In this document: one piece after another, positions 52,782 through 63,727 of the stretch | Position numbering within the stretch: position 1 is the first letter of the stretch | Layout: every line of letters starts with the position of its first letter | Assembly: GCA_964451365.1 (NCBI GenBank) | Contig: CAYVIB010000001.1 | Span: 62,001 to 126,000, forward strand | Direction of reading: 5' to 3' | DNA from: CAYVIB01 sp964451365 | Lineage (GTDB): Bacteria; Pseudomonadota; Gammaproteobacteria; Pseudomonadales; Cellvibrionaceae | Length of the DNA: 64,000 bases | Notes under the pieces: generated by a model | Told to the model about the DNA's origin: nothing | The model's database searches: none | Seen by the model: the letters and a program-made list of their open reading frames with translations, nothing else | Position numbers and translations under genes: made by a program

Positions 52782-55700
52782 TTTTGCAGAATCTGTTGGA
52801 CAGACTGGAAGACAACGGTATAGATATCCGGCTGGAAAGCGGGAGTATTAAGCTTAGTGGATCGAGATCCGCCATAGATGATAACACTCGTACCGAAGTA
52901 ACGAAGTATAAAAAGGAGATTGTTAGTTACCTGTCTGATCCAACCAATGCAAATAAATACGATCTCGCCAGCCCACAGCAGTCGATGTGGAGTCTTAATC
53001 AACAATGCCCGCAGAGCGCCGCCTATAATGTCGGAGTTGTCATATCCATAACCGGCTCTGTTAATGTTGATGCGTTAAATACGGCTTACCAAGTCCTGCA
53101 GCAGAGACATGAGATTCTGAGGGCGCGTTTTATGGAATCCGGCACCAGGGCAAAACAGGTTGTAAGCAATGTACCCTTATCAGTCCTGGAAATGGTAAAA
53201 CATAAAAACGACAATGTTGACGGGATTATCCGGGAATATTTCGACACTAGTTTCGATTTGGAAGCCGGACCTGTATGTCGGCTGAAACTGATCGAACGAA
53301 AAGGCGGAAATGACGACATTCTCATTTTTGTGGTGCATCACATCGCAACCGATTTCGGTTCAATAGAACTGCTGATTGATGACCTGTCCAAACTCTACGG
53401 GCGCGCGTGCAACCATGACGAAGTACAAGCGGTGGACGGTGCGGGTTCATACCTTGACTTCGTTAAGGCACAAAAAAAATATTATAGGTCCGGCCAGTAT
53501 GCTGAAGACAAACAATTTTGGACGGATGAGCTGGCGGGGGAACTGCCGGTACTGAATATTGGGTTTAAACCCGCTGATTCCCGACGTGGAGATATGGCAG
53601 GGGGATCCTGTCATATTGAGTGGCCGCTGGAAAAATTCAACGTTATTAAAGAGTCCGCCCGGCACTGCGGTGTCACACCGTTTACTTACCTCTTAAGTGT
53701 CTATTTCCTGCTGCTGTCCAAATATTCCGCCAGCGATGAAGTTGTCGTCGGCGTGCCCAGTACTTTCCGTACCCAATATGATTTCAGGAATGTCGTGGGC
53801 AATTTTGTCAATACGCTGCCGGTACGACTAAGCGCTGCGGAATGTTCCACTTTCACGGATTGGCTTAAAACAGTTAATAAAAAGATACTGGACGTTCTTG
53901 AGCATCAGCTATATCCGTTTTCAGAGATGGTAAAGGACATCCCGGTAAATCGGGACACCACCCGGGCACCGGTTTTTCAAACGATGTTTAACTGGACTCA
54001 GGAAGGGCCTACGGAAGTGACCGGGGAAGCCAGTAAACTGGGTGACGTGGTAATGGGTCTGGCCAATGGAATATCCGGGGCAACACACGATATTACTCTC
54101 AATATCAGAGTCGGTGAAAAGAAGGTCCTGTGCAGCTGGAACTACGCTGACGATATGGGAGACGAAAGTTTCGTTCGCCAGATGGCTTCTTCGTTTGACT
54201 TTTTGATTGCACAGTTGGAAGACTGTCCCGGCGTCGATATCGGGAAGCTTATGCTATCTCCAATAGATGACTTTCGTGTATTGGCTCGAACCGATGTTAC
54301 TCAAGATCGCACAGACAGCGGACTGATACATGATCGAATCCGACAGCAGACTGTTGAAACGCCCGACCGCATCGCGATTCTTGACAACGAAGGCAGTCTG
54401 ACCTACAGGGAATTGGACGAGTTGAGTGACAGCCTGGCGGAAGTTATTACAAGGAAAAGTACCTGGGAAGGGCCCGGTACAGTCGCGGTACTTATGAATC
54501 GCAACCGGAGTTTAATTGCAACGCTGTTGGCTGTTCTTAAGACCGGTGCCGCTTATGTTCCTTTGGACACGCGATTTCCACCTTTGAGGGTGAAATCGAT
54601 CCTCGAAAGCGCCCGGGCGGATTTCTTTATCTACGATGAAGAATATGAGCACTATGCGTCTACTCTACACATCAAGAATGCCACATACGGCGAGCTTTTG
54701 AGCAAAGCGGAGCGGGTAACACTGGCGTCGATTAACTTGACTGCGCATCACGAAAGTCAACTCGCGCATGTCATTTATACTTCCGGGTCCACCGGGGTGC
54801 CAAAAGGCGTGGCGATAGAGCACCGAAATACTCTTAACCTGTTTGACTGGTTACAAAAGCGGTTTGGTAAGCAGAGTTTTAGCGGTGTGTTGGCGGTATC
54901 TTCCGTGTGTTTCGATATGTCGATTCTGGAAATATTCCTGCCATTGATGTCGGGAGGAAAAACCATCCTTATTGAGAACGGCATGCATCTCGCCGAATCT
55001 CCCCACCAACATGAAATTACCTTGATCAATACCGTCCCTTCGACTCTCGAACTAATGTTGCAGCAGGATGCTATTCCTCCGTCTGTAAAAACAATATTTA
55101 CCGCGGGTGAGGCCATGTCGCGATCATTGGCCACCCGTATTTACCGACAGACATCGGTTAGCGAAATATACAACCTCTACGCGCCGTCGGAAGTTACCAT
55201 CCACGGTACTTCATCCCTGGTGTCCCGCAACGATAAAGAACGGATATTGATCGGAAAGCCTATAGACGGAAATTGTTTGTATGTTCTGGATAAACACGGC
55301 AATCCTGTACCTCCCGGTGTTCCCGGTGAAATGTATTTTTCCGGTCGAGGGGTTACCCGCGGTTATCTGCACTCACCCGCACAGAGTGCGGACGCGTTTG
55401 TTCCCGACCCGTTTTCTGCGGTCCGTGGCCAGAGAATGTATCGCACCGGGGACATCGGTAGGTACATGCCCGATGGCGAAGTGGAATACCTGTGTCGACG
55501 GGACCACCAGGTGAAGCTTAGAGGCTACAGAATTGAATTTGGTGATATTGAATCCGCATTGAGTCGTTATCCAGGTGTTGCGGAGTGCGCGGTAAAACTT
55601 CAAAAGGATAATAATCAGGAGGATTTTCTCGTTGCTTACATTGTGCCAAAGGAAGGTGACCGGTTTGACGGCGAGCGCATTCAGCAGTTTCTCAAGGCGC

Positions 55701-58700
55701 AGTTACCGTATTACATGGTTCCGGATTACTATCAGCGCCTTGAGTCTTTCCCGAAAACCAATAGTGGTAAGAAGGATCGGAAGTTACTGCCAAAGGTTGT
55801 CGTCAATGGAGACAATGAAGAACGTGCCGGAACTGTCGGAGATAATCGACATTCGGAGGCGGCCCGTCTGGTAATTTCAGTTTGGGAGAGCGTGCTCAAT
55901 AGAAAATCGGTCTCCACGAGCGTCGACTTTTTTAAATCCGGCGGCCATTCTTTGCTGGCCGCGCTGGTTGTTTCCCGCCTGAATAAAATTTTCGGCATAT
56001 CATTAAGGCCACAGGTGCTTTTCAATTATCCCGTTCTCGATGATTTTATCCGCCTGGTGATCGACGCTTTCAGTTCCGGACATTACGGAAACGAGACGTT
56101 CCTTGTAAAAAATCCATCCAGCCGGAGAGGCGAACTGTCCTCTTTTCAAAAAGGAGTGTGGTTCGATATTATTCGAGAGCAAGCTGGCCAAATGCCAGTG
56201 GATGCCCGCTATAGTTCGTGCGTATGTATCGGGATAAACGGCGAGCTCGATGAAACTCGACTCCTGGTGGCGTTAAAATTTTTGATGAGGCGACAAGCCG
56301 CCCTTGGAACAATTTTCCGCCACGCTGGGGCGGAAGTTATTTGCGAATCGGCTGATTCGGGCGATATCCGATACGAGAAAATTAAAGTCGCTTACGAAGA
56401 TCTGAAAAAGGAAGTGGATCATTATATAAAGCAGCCTTTTAATCTCCTGGACGAGCCCCTTTTTGAAGCTAAATTGTATGAGCATCAACACGGACAATAT
56501 ACGCTGGCCCTGAAAATCCACCACCTGGTCTGCGATGGTGAGTCCCTGAAGCGTATCGTCGAAGAGCTGAAATCTTTTTATGTGAACGGCGGAGACTCAG
56601 CACTGGAACCCCTGCAGTATAGTTACCTTGACTATACCTTTTCCCAGAAAAAATGGCTCGAAACGGAAGAATGTGCAAAAGAGCTGGCGCATTGGATGAG
56701 CCACCTGTCGGGGTACGGTTCGGTGCTGGCGCTCCCCATCGACAATAAGCCGTTTGGCGATAAGGCATGCGGAGATATTCTTACTTCGTTTTCCATACCA
56801 AATGAGACATCGGGGAAGCTATTGGATTTGGCCAGAATGTTAGACGTTACGCCATTCATGCTCTTTCACGTTGCATATTCCGTTCTTCTTCATAAATACT
56901 CGGGAAACAGGCAAGTCGTGGTGGGAACGCCCAGCAGTTCAAGGTCTCATCCCGAGTTGCAGAACATGGTTGGCATGTTTGTAAATATTCTGCCTATCAA
57001 AATCGAGGTTGACGGCCACAACAGCTTCACCTCTGTTTTGAAAGACGCGCGGAGCGTAATGATGTCGGCTTTGTCCAATTCGTCGGTGCCGTACGAAAAA
57101 ATTCTCGGTGCAGCGAGGAAAAACGGCTATCCGGATACCGCTGATCTGGTCCAGACCACCTTCGCTTACGAGTATGTGGAAGACAATGCTTGCGAAGTCG
57201 ATGGCGGTAGCTGGCAACCAAAAGCCTGGCCGGAGCGTGTCGCCAAGTTCGATATCTCGGTGCAGATGCTGGATTCCAATAATGATCTGACCTGTAATAT
57301 GGTATTTAAGGGAGACAAGTTCAGCGAGGATCGGGTAAGGAAAATAAAGGATGCATGGCTTAATGTACTTGCGGAAATAGCCAACAAACCCGAGGCGCCG
57401 ATTGGTGAACTGAGTCTGCTGTCCAAGGAAAAAGTGCGGGAGCTAACTCGTTTGCGTGTACCGGATGCCGTTCCGCGGGAGACAGCGCTGGACATGTTCA
57501 GCCAGGTTCTGTCCGTGTTTCCGGAAGGAAAAGCGCTCGTTTACGGGGCGGAAGATGTTACCTACGAGGAGCTCAGCCATCAGGCGCAGCATTTGGCCGC
57601 TGTGATGAAAGACAAAGGCGTACGCTATGGTGGGCGTGTCGGTATATGCATGCAAATGCAAATACCGGCTGTGGTTTCAATGTTGGCCGCATGGAAATTG
57701 GGAGCCGCCTATGTCCCCATGGACAGTAAGCTGCCGCCTGACAGGTTGTCATATATTTACCGGGATGCCGGACTGGACATTCTCATTACCGATGTCGATA
57801 GTGGAAAATTCGGTTTCGCAAGTGACATCCGTGCCGCCCGTTTTACTGCTCTGATGGGAGAAAAGGCAACCTCCTCCTTATCCGGGCAAGGCGTGAGTCC
57901 TCTCAATATTGCCTACATTATTTACACATCCGGATCGACCGGAACGCCAAAGGGTGTGGCGGTCTCGCATGGTGCTCTCGCAACTTTGGTGCATTGGCAC
58001 GTTAAAACTTATGGGGTTGCTTCGGAATCCAGGGCAAGCCAGATGGCCGGATTCGGGTTCGATGCCAGTGTCTGGGAGTTGTGGCCTTACCTCTGCTGTG
58101 GCGGAACCATTTATATTTGCGATAAAGATATATTGCTGGACACTGAGCGCACGAGGTCGTGGTTGGAAGGCAACGCTATCGAATATTGTTTTATGCCAAC
58201 CGCGTTGGCGGAAAATTTTCTCAAGTCCGGTGGCTATAATGATCTGGCCCTGAAGTATCTGTTAACAGGCGGTGACAGCTTAACACTGGGCAAACCAAAA
58301 GAAGCCCGGTTCGACTTTGTCAATCATTACGGCCCCACCGAAAACACTGTAGTAGCCTCCGCGGCGCACGTTAAAAGCGAAGACTATAGCCCGTCGATCG
58401 GCACGGCCATCGGAAACACCCAAATTTATTTTCTGGATGAAAACCTGCTTCCTGTTCCAGAGGGTGTTGAGGCCCAGATGTTTCTTGCGGGCCCGGCTCT
58501 GGCTTATGGCTATGTTGGCAGACCGGCGCTCACAGCGGGGAGCTTTATACCGAACCCCTATGCATCGGGGAGTGGAGAACGTCTTTATTGCACCGGAGAC
58601 TACGCCTGTCTCAATAACGGTGTGATTCAATTTAGGGGTAGGAAGGACAGCCAGGTTAAAATACGCGGTTTTCGCATTGAGCTGGGTGAAATTCAACATC

Positions 58701-61700
58701 TGGTGGATCAATGCGTAAACGTCCGATCATCGCTGGCCACAATTTACAGACCTGACGGCGATCCGCAAATAGTGGTTTACATCGTCCCGAGCGATGCATT
58801 GGAGAACCAGGACGCGCTGCGGGAAGAAATTGAGAAAGCTTTGCGGTCCAGGCTTCCCGCCTATATGATGCCGTCGGCGTATATGTTTGTAGACGCTATA
58901 CCTTTGAACGCCAACGGCAAGGTCGATTTGACGGCGTTACCCCAGGTACAGAAAAAATTGTGCGAAGAGAATCTTTATCTTGCCCCGACCATCCCGACGG
59001 AAAAGCAGTTGGCAAATCTCTGGGAGGGCCTTTTTGGGCATTCGCCGATTGGTACCAGTCATAATTTCTATCGCCTTGGTGGACACTCGATCTTGGCGAT
59101 GACACTGGCGGACAGAATCAAAAGCGAAATGGGAAGTCCGTGCAGTGTAAAAATGATCTTCGAAAATCCCACCATCAGGGAGCTCGCAGTCGTTATTGAC
59201 AACGGCGGTATACAAGACGCGTCCGGAATCGAAGCGCTACCGTCGATAAAAGAAAATATCGATGAAAAATATCAGCCATTCTCGTTGACGGACATTCAGC
59301 AAACCTATTTTGTAGGGCGATCCAATCTCTACGCTTTGGGCGATATCGCCACTCAGGCTTATGCCGAAATCGACGTGAACAATCTCGATCGGCGTCGATA
59401 CGAACAAGCCTGGAATGCCCTGATTCAACGCCATGATATGTTGCGAATGGTGGTAACCCCGGACCACCAACAGAAGATTCTGGAGAATGTACCCGCCTAC
59501 GAAATTCCGTTCACCGACCTGACGCAATTTAATGTCGATGAAGCCGAAGATGTATTAATGCGGACCAGGAATGAAATGAGCCAGAAGGTTGCGAAAGGTT
59601 ATGACTGGCCTCTATTCGAACATCGCATTACTAAAATGCCCAACGGGAAATACAGAATTCACGGCATTATTGATGGCCTGCTGGCAGATGGCTGGAGTGT
59701 TCAGATATTACATATCGAACTGATGCACTATTACCTGAATATCGGGCATCTGTTGTCGCCGCTGAAACTTTGCTATCGCGATTACGTGCTGACGGAGAAA
59801 AAAATCAAGCAGACGGCTCTTTATGAGAAAAGTAAAGACTATTGGTTATCGCGCCTGGATTCATTGCCTGGCGCACCCGAGCTGCCGGTTAAAACTGATC
59901 AGTCCGGTAACGCCAGAGGGCGCTTCCACCGTCGCGCCGCAGTTTTTAATGAAAGAGACTGGGAGCGCATGCAACGGTATGCGCGCAAACTGGAGGTAAC
60001 GAGCTCGAACCTGTTGCTCGGTGCCTATGCGGCAGTCCTGGCCAATTGGAGTGCCAGCAACCATTTCACTCTGAACCTGACCCTGTTCAGTCGATTGCGT
60101 GTTCATCCCGATGTCAATGCCATCGTTGGTGATTTCACTTCCCTTGTGCTGCTTGAGATTCCGCCGGCGAGAGAAAATTTTGTCAGGTTTGTGCGGGAGA
60201 TACAGGCGCAACTGGTAACCGATCTCGAACATCGTCACTACTCCGGCATCGAATTACTGCGGGAGAAAGCCAGGCGAAATGCTGATGCCCAGGCGAGTGT
60301 AATGCCGGTTGTATTTACCAGCGGCATCGGAACCACCTTAAACAACGATAGTTGGGAAAGTATATACGCTGCCGCCAGTCAGGATGATTTGCAGTTAATG
60401 GAATACGGTTATACCTCGACCCAAACATCACAGGTCTGGCTCGATAACTCCGTTCGAACACAGAACAATCAGCTACACATTGGATGGGAAGCGATAGACG
60501 ACCTGTTCGAGGAGGGCGTACTGGACAGCATGTTCGACAGTTACTGCCGCCTTCTTCGCCATTTCGTGGAAAATTCAGCTGAGCCCGCTCGCGAAGACAT
60601 GCATTATCTGCCGGATTCCCAGTTGCGGGTCAGGAAAGCGATAAACAACACCAGGGAGACCCTGCCGTCAATGCTGCTGCATGAACTGGTTGAACAGCAG
60701 GTGGAAAACCATCCCAATGCATTTGCCTTATTGTCGGAAAAACAAAGCGTCACATATCGCCAGTTATGGTCGGCAAGCGCAAAGGTGGCGACTGATCTGG
60801 CGAATCGGGGAGCAGGTGCAAACCGGAATATCGGAATAGTGATGCACAAGGGATGGGAACAGGTGGTGGCGTGCCTGGCGGTACTTCGTTGTGGTGCGTG
60901 TTACGTGCCTGTCGATCACAGCCTGCCTGTGGCACGGCAACGGCAGCTGCTGGAGCAGGCAGAGATTCAATGCGTTATCGCACAAAAGGGCTTTGATACC
61001 AGCGTGGCAAGCTCGTCGATCGATGTCATCGAGATTGACGACAGTGTACTTTCAGCCGAAGCGGAATTTACCTCGCCGGAGGCAATTTCCAGAGGCGACC
61101 TCGCCTATATCATTTTCACTTCGGGAACCACTGGCGTACCCAAGGGAGTAATGATTGATCATCGAGGTGCGGTAAACACGATTCTGGATATCAGCAAAAA
61201 ATTTGCCTTAACTCACGGCGACCGAATACTTGCCTTGTCGTCCCTGAGTTTTGACTTGTCGGTATACGACATATTCGGACCACTTGCCCAAGGGGGAGCG
61301 GTAGTGATTCCGGATCGCAGCCAGCTAAACGATCCCGCGGCGTGGTACCGGCTGACCGAGCGGTTTGATGTCACAGTTTATAACGCGGTACCCGCCCTGA
61401 TGCAGTTGATGGTGGACTATCTGGAAAAAAATAAAACGTTCTACCCCGATTCCCTACGGTTGATCATGATGAGCGGCGATCGAATTCCCGTTAATCTGCC
61501 CGACAGGATACGTGCCAGAAGCCATGGCAAACCGAACATATACAGTTTGGGAGGCGCTACCGAAGCCTCAATCTGGTCGATCTATTATCCGATAGGAGAA
61601 GTCAGCAAGGAATGGAAAAGCATACCCTATGGGCGCCCGCTGGCTAATCAAACTTTCCATGTTTTGAATAACGATATGTTGCCCTGTCCCGATTGGGTGA

Positions 61701-63727
61701 CCGGTGAATTGTATATCGGGGGGATTGGCCTGGCGCAGGGCTATTGGTCGGACGAGAAAAAAACAGCCCGCAGCTTTGTTACTCATCCGACAACGGGCGA
61801 GCGCCTGTATCGCACCGGTGATCTGGGACGTTATATGAGTAACGGTGATATTGAGTTCCTCGGTCGTTGTGATGCGCAGGTGAAGATTAACGGCTATCGA
61901 ATCGAGCTGGAGGAAATAGAAAACTATCTGGCAAGATATCCCGGAATAGATAGCGCGGCGGCGACAGTACATAAAGACGAAAACGGTAATTTGCAGTTGT
62001 GCGGATACATCACCCAGCGCCAGGAAGATGAAGCCGATCTGGCAAAAAAACTGGCCCTGAAAATCGATAAACCGGCTGTACAACGGTCCCATGCCGAAGA
62101 GTTGAAATTGTATCGTCCGGAAAAAATCTTTTACAGTCGCATCGATAAGGGTAGTCATTCCTCTTTTGATGAAAGTGCGCTGGGAAATTGGCTGGGCTGT
62201 CTCGCTCAATATAAGATCGAGGACGCCTTGCTTCCCAAATATTATTATCCTTCGGCGGGAAGCCTGAATCCGGTTCAGCTTTACGTTGCCGTCAATGCCG
62301 ATGTGGGCGACAGGATAAAACGCGGAATATATTATTATCATCCGGTTAACCATACTTTATGTCCAGTACCCGATGTCGGATTGCCGCGCCGGCGGAACGA
62401 TGGCGAAGGCAAGGTTTTTTCCCTGATTTTCGTTGCGGAACTCGGCGCAATAAAGCCGGTTTATGAAATGGAATCGGAAGATTTCTGCCGGCTGGAAGCG
62501 GGATATATGCATGAACTGCTGGTCGGGCATGGACGGTCCGTGGGCTTGATGAACGATTTGGCGGACACGGAGGACGAGGTTTTTCGGGCGGCTCTGCCGT
62601 TAAAGGAATCCCAACGTTATTTGATGTGCCGTTCATTCAGGGAAAGCAGGAACCAGGAAAAGACCTGGGACAGTTTCCGCGAACTGAATCTGCTGGCAAG
62701 ACAAAGTTATCGACAATTTCTCGGTTCCACGGACCAACTGCTGGATCTACCCGATATTCTAAGGGAATCGCTTTCAGGAATTGCCCGTGAGGAAGAGGGG
62801 TTGGATATTTTTCTTCATGTGAAAGAATCCAGCGCACAGCTCAAACAGGGAATTTACCGGTATTCCATCAGTCATTCCTCCCTGGAATTCCTGCAGGCGC
62901 TGGAAGCTGAGCGAAGCAGCTATCACGGCCTGAATCTCGATATATTCGCGTCCGCCCATTTTGCAATTTACTTCGTATCCGATATCGATCGCAAAAATAT
63001 CGCTCTGTACAATGCCGGTCGCATTGTTCAGGCGTTAATGTCGACAGCAGAAGAGAAACGACTGGGATACTGTCCCATCGGAACCATGAATTTTTCACCG
63101 ATTGCAAAGAAACTGAATCTGCCGGAGAACCGGGTGTTGGTTCACAGCGTACTGGGTGGCGCCATAGATAAGAGCCAATGTGGAACCTGGATGGAACTGA
63201 ATGATTCCAAGCCTGCAAACCTGGAACAGGAACTGATTGCGTATCTGGCCGGACACCTGCCGCCTTACATGGTGCCTTCAAGGATCATATCGCTGAAAAA
63301 TCTGCCTCTGTCGGGCAACGGCAAACTGGCACGGGACAAATTACCCAAGCCCGAAAGGAGTGCGGCGAATATAGTTCATTTTGAATCTCCGCAATCGAAG
63401 ACTGAATCCGGTATCGCCGATATCTGGCGTTCCGTTCTGGGATCCGGGGATATCAGTGTTCATGCAAATTTCTTCGAGCTTGGTGGAAATTCCATGTTGC
63501 TTATCCAGGTTCATACGCGACTGGAAGTGGAATTACAGCGCCAGGTACCCATAGTTGAATTATTTAAATATCCCAATATAAGGGCGTTGGCCATGTACCT
63601 TGATGGAACATGCGATAAATCGAAAGACGATATGGCTGGTATCCAGGCCCAGGCGGAAAAGCAGCGGGTCGCGCTCAAACGATTACAGCAGCGCACTGGA
63701 CGATCATCGGGCCGGGGAGTTGCATAA
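52778..63727 (+). CDS. Nonribosomal peptide synthetase, three modules, with heterocyclisation and oxidase
   Basis: 3649 residues. Order: TubC-type docking domain (1-55); C1 (HHIATDF, about 186); A1 (YTSGSTGVPKGV, about 665; A4 FDMSILEIF); T1 (GGHSLLAAL, about 1055); C2 (HHLVCDG, about 1248); A2 (YTSGSTGTPKGV, about 1714; A4 FDASVWELWP); T2 (GGHSILAM, about 2102); Cy (DGLLADGWS, about 2298); A3 (FTSGTTGVPKGV, about 2778; FDLSVYDIFG and VYNAVPAL fit Cys); flavin oxidase inserted after A8 (about 3080-3500); T3 (GGNSMLLIQ, about 3569). It would add two amino acids, then a Cys cyclised and oxidised to thiazole. It overlaps the preceding and following genes by a few bases. No epimerase or TE. Confidence 0.95.
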   Translation: MILQNLLDRLEDNGIDIRLESGSIKLSGSRSAIDDNTRTEVTKYKKEIVSYLSDPTNANKYDLASPQQSMWSLNQQCPQSAAYNVGVVISITGSVNVDALNTAYQVLQQRHEILRARFMESGTRAKQVVSNVPLSVLEMVKHKNDNVDGIIREYFDTSFDLEAGPVCRLKLIERKGGNDDILIFVVHHIATDFGSIELLIDDLSKLYGRACNHDEVQAVDGAGSYLDFVKAQKKYYRSGQYAEDKQFWTDELAGELPVLNIGFKPADSRRGDMAGGSCHIEWPLEKFNVIKESARHCGVTPFTYLLSVYFLLLSKYSASDEVVVGVPSTFRTQYDFRNVVGNFVNTLPVRLSAAECSTFTDWLKTVNKKILDVLEHQLYPFSEMVKDIPVNRDTTRAPVFQTMFNWTQEGPTEVTGEASKLGDVVMGLANGISGATHDITLNIRVGEKKVLCSWNYADDMGDESFVRQMASSFDFLIAQLEDCPGVDIGKLMLSPIDDFRVLARTDVTQDRTDSGLIHDRIRQQTVETPDRIAILDNEGSLTYRELDELSDSLAEVITRKSTWEGPGTVAVLMNRNRSLIATLLAVLKTGAAYVPLDTRFPPLRVKSILESARADFFIYDEEYEHYASTLHIKNATYGELLSKAERVTLASINLTAHHESQLAHVIYTSGSTGVPKGVAIEHRNTLNLFDWLQKRFGKQSFSGVLAVSSVCFDMSILEIFLPLMSGGKTILIENGMHLAESPHQHEITLINTVPSTLELMLQQDAIPPSVKTIFTAGEAMSRSLATRIYRQTSVSEIYNLYAPSEVTIHGTSSLVSRNDKERILIGKPIDGNCLYVLDKHGNPVPPGVPGEMYFSGRGVTRGYLHSPAQSADAFVPDPFSAVRGQRMYRTGDIGRYMPDGEVEYLCRRDHQVKLRGYRIEFGDIESALSRYPGVAECAVKLQKDNNQEDFLVAYIVPKEGDRFDGERIQQFLKAQLPYYMVPDYYQRLESFPKTNSGKKDRKLLPKVVVNGDNEERAGTVGDNRHSEAARLVISVWESVLNRKSVSTSVDFFKSGGHSLLAALVVSRLNKIFGISLRPQVLFNYPVLDDFIRLVIDAFSSGHYGNETFLVKNPSSRRGELSSFQKGVWFDIIREQAGQMPVDARYSSCVCIGINGELDETRLLVALKFLMRRQAALGTIFRHAGAEVICESADSGDIRYEKIKVAYEDLKKEVDHYIKQPFNLLDEPLFEAKLYEHQHGQYTLALKIHHLVCDGESLKRIVEELKSFYVNGGDSALEPLQYSYLDYTFSQKKWLETEECAKELAHWMSHLSGYGSVLALPIDNKPFGDKACGDILTSFSIPNETSGKLLDLARMLDVTPFMLFHVAYSVLLHKYSGNRQVVVGTPSSSRSHPELQNMVGMFVNILPIKIEVDGHNSFTSVLKDARSVMMSALSNSSVPYEKILGAARKNGYPDTADLVQTTFAYEYVEDNACEVDGGSWQPKAWPERVAKFDISVQMLDSNNDLTCNMVFKGDKFSEDRVRKIKDAWLNVLAEIANKPEAPIGELSLLSKEKVRELTRLRVPDAVPRETALDMFSQVLSVFPEGKALVYGAEDVTYEELSHQAQHLAAVMKDKGVRYGGRVGICMQMQIPAVVSMLAAWKLGAAYVPMDSKLPPDRLSYIYRDAGLDILITDVDSGKFGFASDIRAARFTALMGEKATSSLSGQGVSPLNIAYIIYTSGSTGTPKGVAVSHGALATLVHWHVKTYGVASESRASQMAGFGFDASVWELWPYLCCGGTIYICDKDILLDTERTRSWLEGNAIEYCFMPTALAENFLKSGGYNDLALKYLLTGGDSLTLGKPKEARFDFVNHYGPTENTVVASAAHVKSEDYSPSIGTAIGNTQIYFLDENLLPVPEGVEAQMFLAGPALAYGYVGRPALTAGSFIPNPYASGSGERLYCTGDYACLNNGVIQFRGRKDSQVKIRGFRIELGEIQHLVDQCVNVRSSLATIYRPDGDPQIVVYIVPSDALENQDALREEIEKALRSRLPAYMMPSAYMFVDAIPLNANGKVDLTALPQVQKKLCEENLYLAPTIPTEKQLANLWEGLFGHSPIGTSHNFYRLGGHSILAMTLADRIKSEMGSPCSVKMIFENPTIRELAVVIDNGGIQDASGIEALPSIKENIDEKYQPFSLTDIQQTYFVGRSNLYALGDIATQAYAEIDVNNLDRRRYEQAWNALIQRHDMLRMVVTPDHQQKILENVPAYEIPFTDLTQFNVDEAEDVLMRTRNEMSQKVAKGYDWPLFEHRITKMPNGKYRIHGIIDGLLADGWSVQILHIELMHYYLNIGHLLSPLKLCYRDYVLTEKKIKQTALYEKSKDYWLSRLDSLPGAPELPVKTDQSGNARGRFHRRAAVFNERDWERMQRYARKLEVTSSNLLLGAYAAVLANWSASNHFTLNLTLFSRLRVHPDVNAIVGDFTSLVLLEIPPARENFVRFVREIQAQLVTDLEHRHYSGIELLREKARRNADAQASVMPVVFTSGIGTTLNNDSWESIYAAASQDDLQLMEYGYTSTQTSQVWLDNSVRTQNNQLHIGWEAIDDLFEEGVLDSMFDSYCRLLRHFVENSAEPAREDMHYLPDSQLRVRKAINNTRETLPSMLLHELVEQQVENHPNAFALLSEKQSVTYRQLWSASAKVATDLANRGAGANRNIGIVMHKGWEQVVACLAVLRCGACYVPVDHSLPVARQRQLLEQAEIQCVIAQKGFDTSVASSSIDVIEIDDSVLSAEAEFTSPEAISRGDLAYIIFTSGTTGVPKGVMIDHRGAVNTILDISKKFALTHGDRILALSSLSFDLSVYDIFGPLAQGGAVVIPDRSQLNDPAAWYRLTERFDVTVYNAVPALMQLMVDYLEKNKTFYPDSLRLIMMSGDRIPVNLPDRIRARSHGKPNIYSLGGATEASIWSIYYPIGEVSKEWKSIPYGRPLANQTFHVLNNDMLPCPDWVTGELYIGGIGLAQGYWSDEKKTARSFVTHPTTGERLYRTGDLGRYMSNGDIEFLGRCDAQVKINGYRIELEEIENYLARYPGIDSAAATVHKDENGNLQLCGYITQRQEDEADLAKKLALKIDKPAVQRSHAEELKLYRPEKIFYSRIDKGSHSSFDESALGNWLGCLAQYKIEDALLPKYYYPSAGSLNPVQLYVAVNADVGDRIKRGIYYYHPVNHTLCPVPDVGLPRRRNDGEGKVFSLIFVAELGAIKPVYEMESEDFCRLEAGYMHELLVGHGRSVGLMNDLADTEDEVFRAALPLKESQRYLMCRSFRESRNQEKTWDSFRELNLLARQSYRQFLGSTDQLLDLPDILRESLSGIAREEEGLDIFLHVKESSAQLKQGIYRYSISHSSLEFLQALEAERSSYHGLNLDIFASAHFAIYFVSDIDRKNIALYNAGRIVQALMSTAEEKRLGYCPIGTMNFSPIAKKLNLPENRVLVHSVLGGAIDKSQCGTWMELNDSKPANLEQELIAYLAGHLPPYMVPSRIISLKNLPLSGNGKLARDKLPKPERSAANIVHFESPQSKTESGIADIWRSVLGSGDISVHANFFELGGNSMLLIQVHTRLEVELQRQVPIVELFKYPNIRALAMYLDGTCDKSKDDMAGIQAQAEKQRVALKRLQQRTGRSSGRGVA

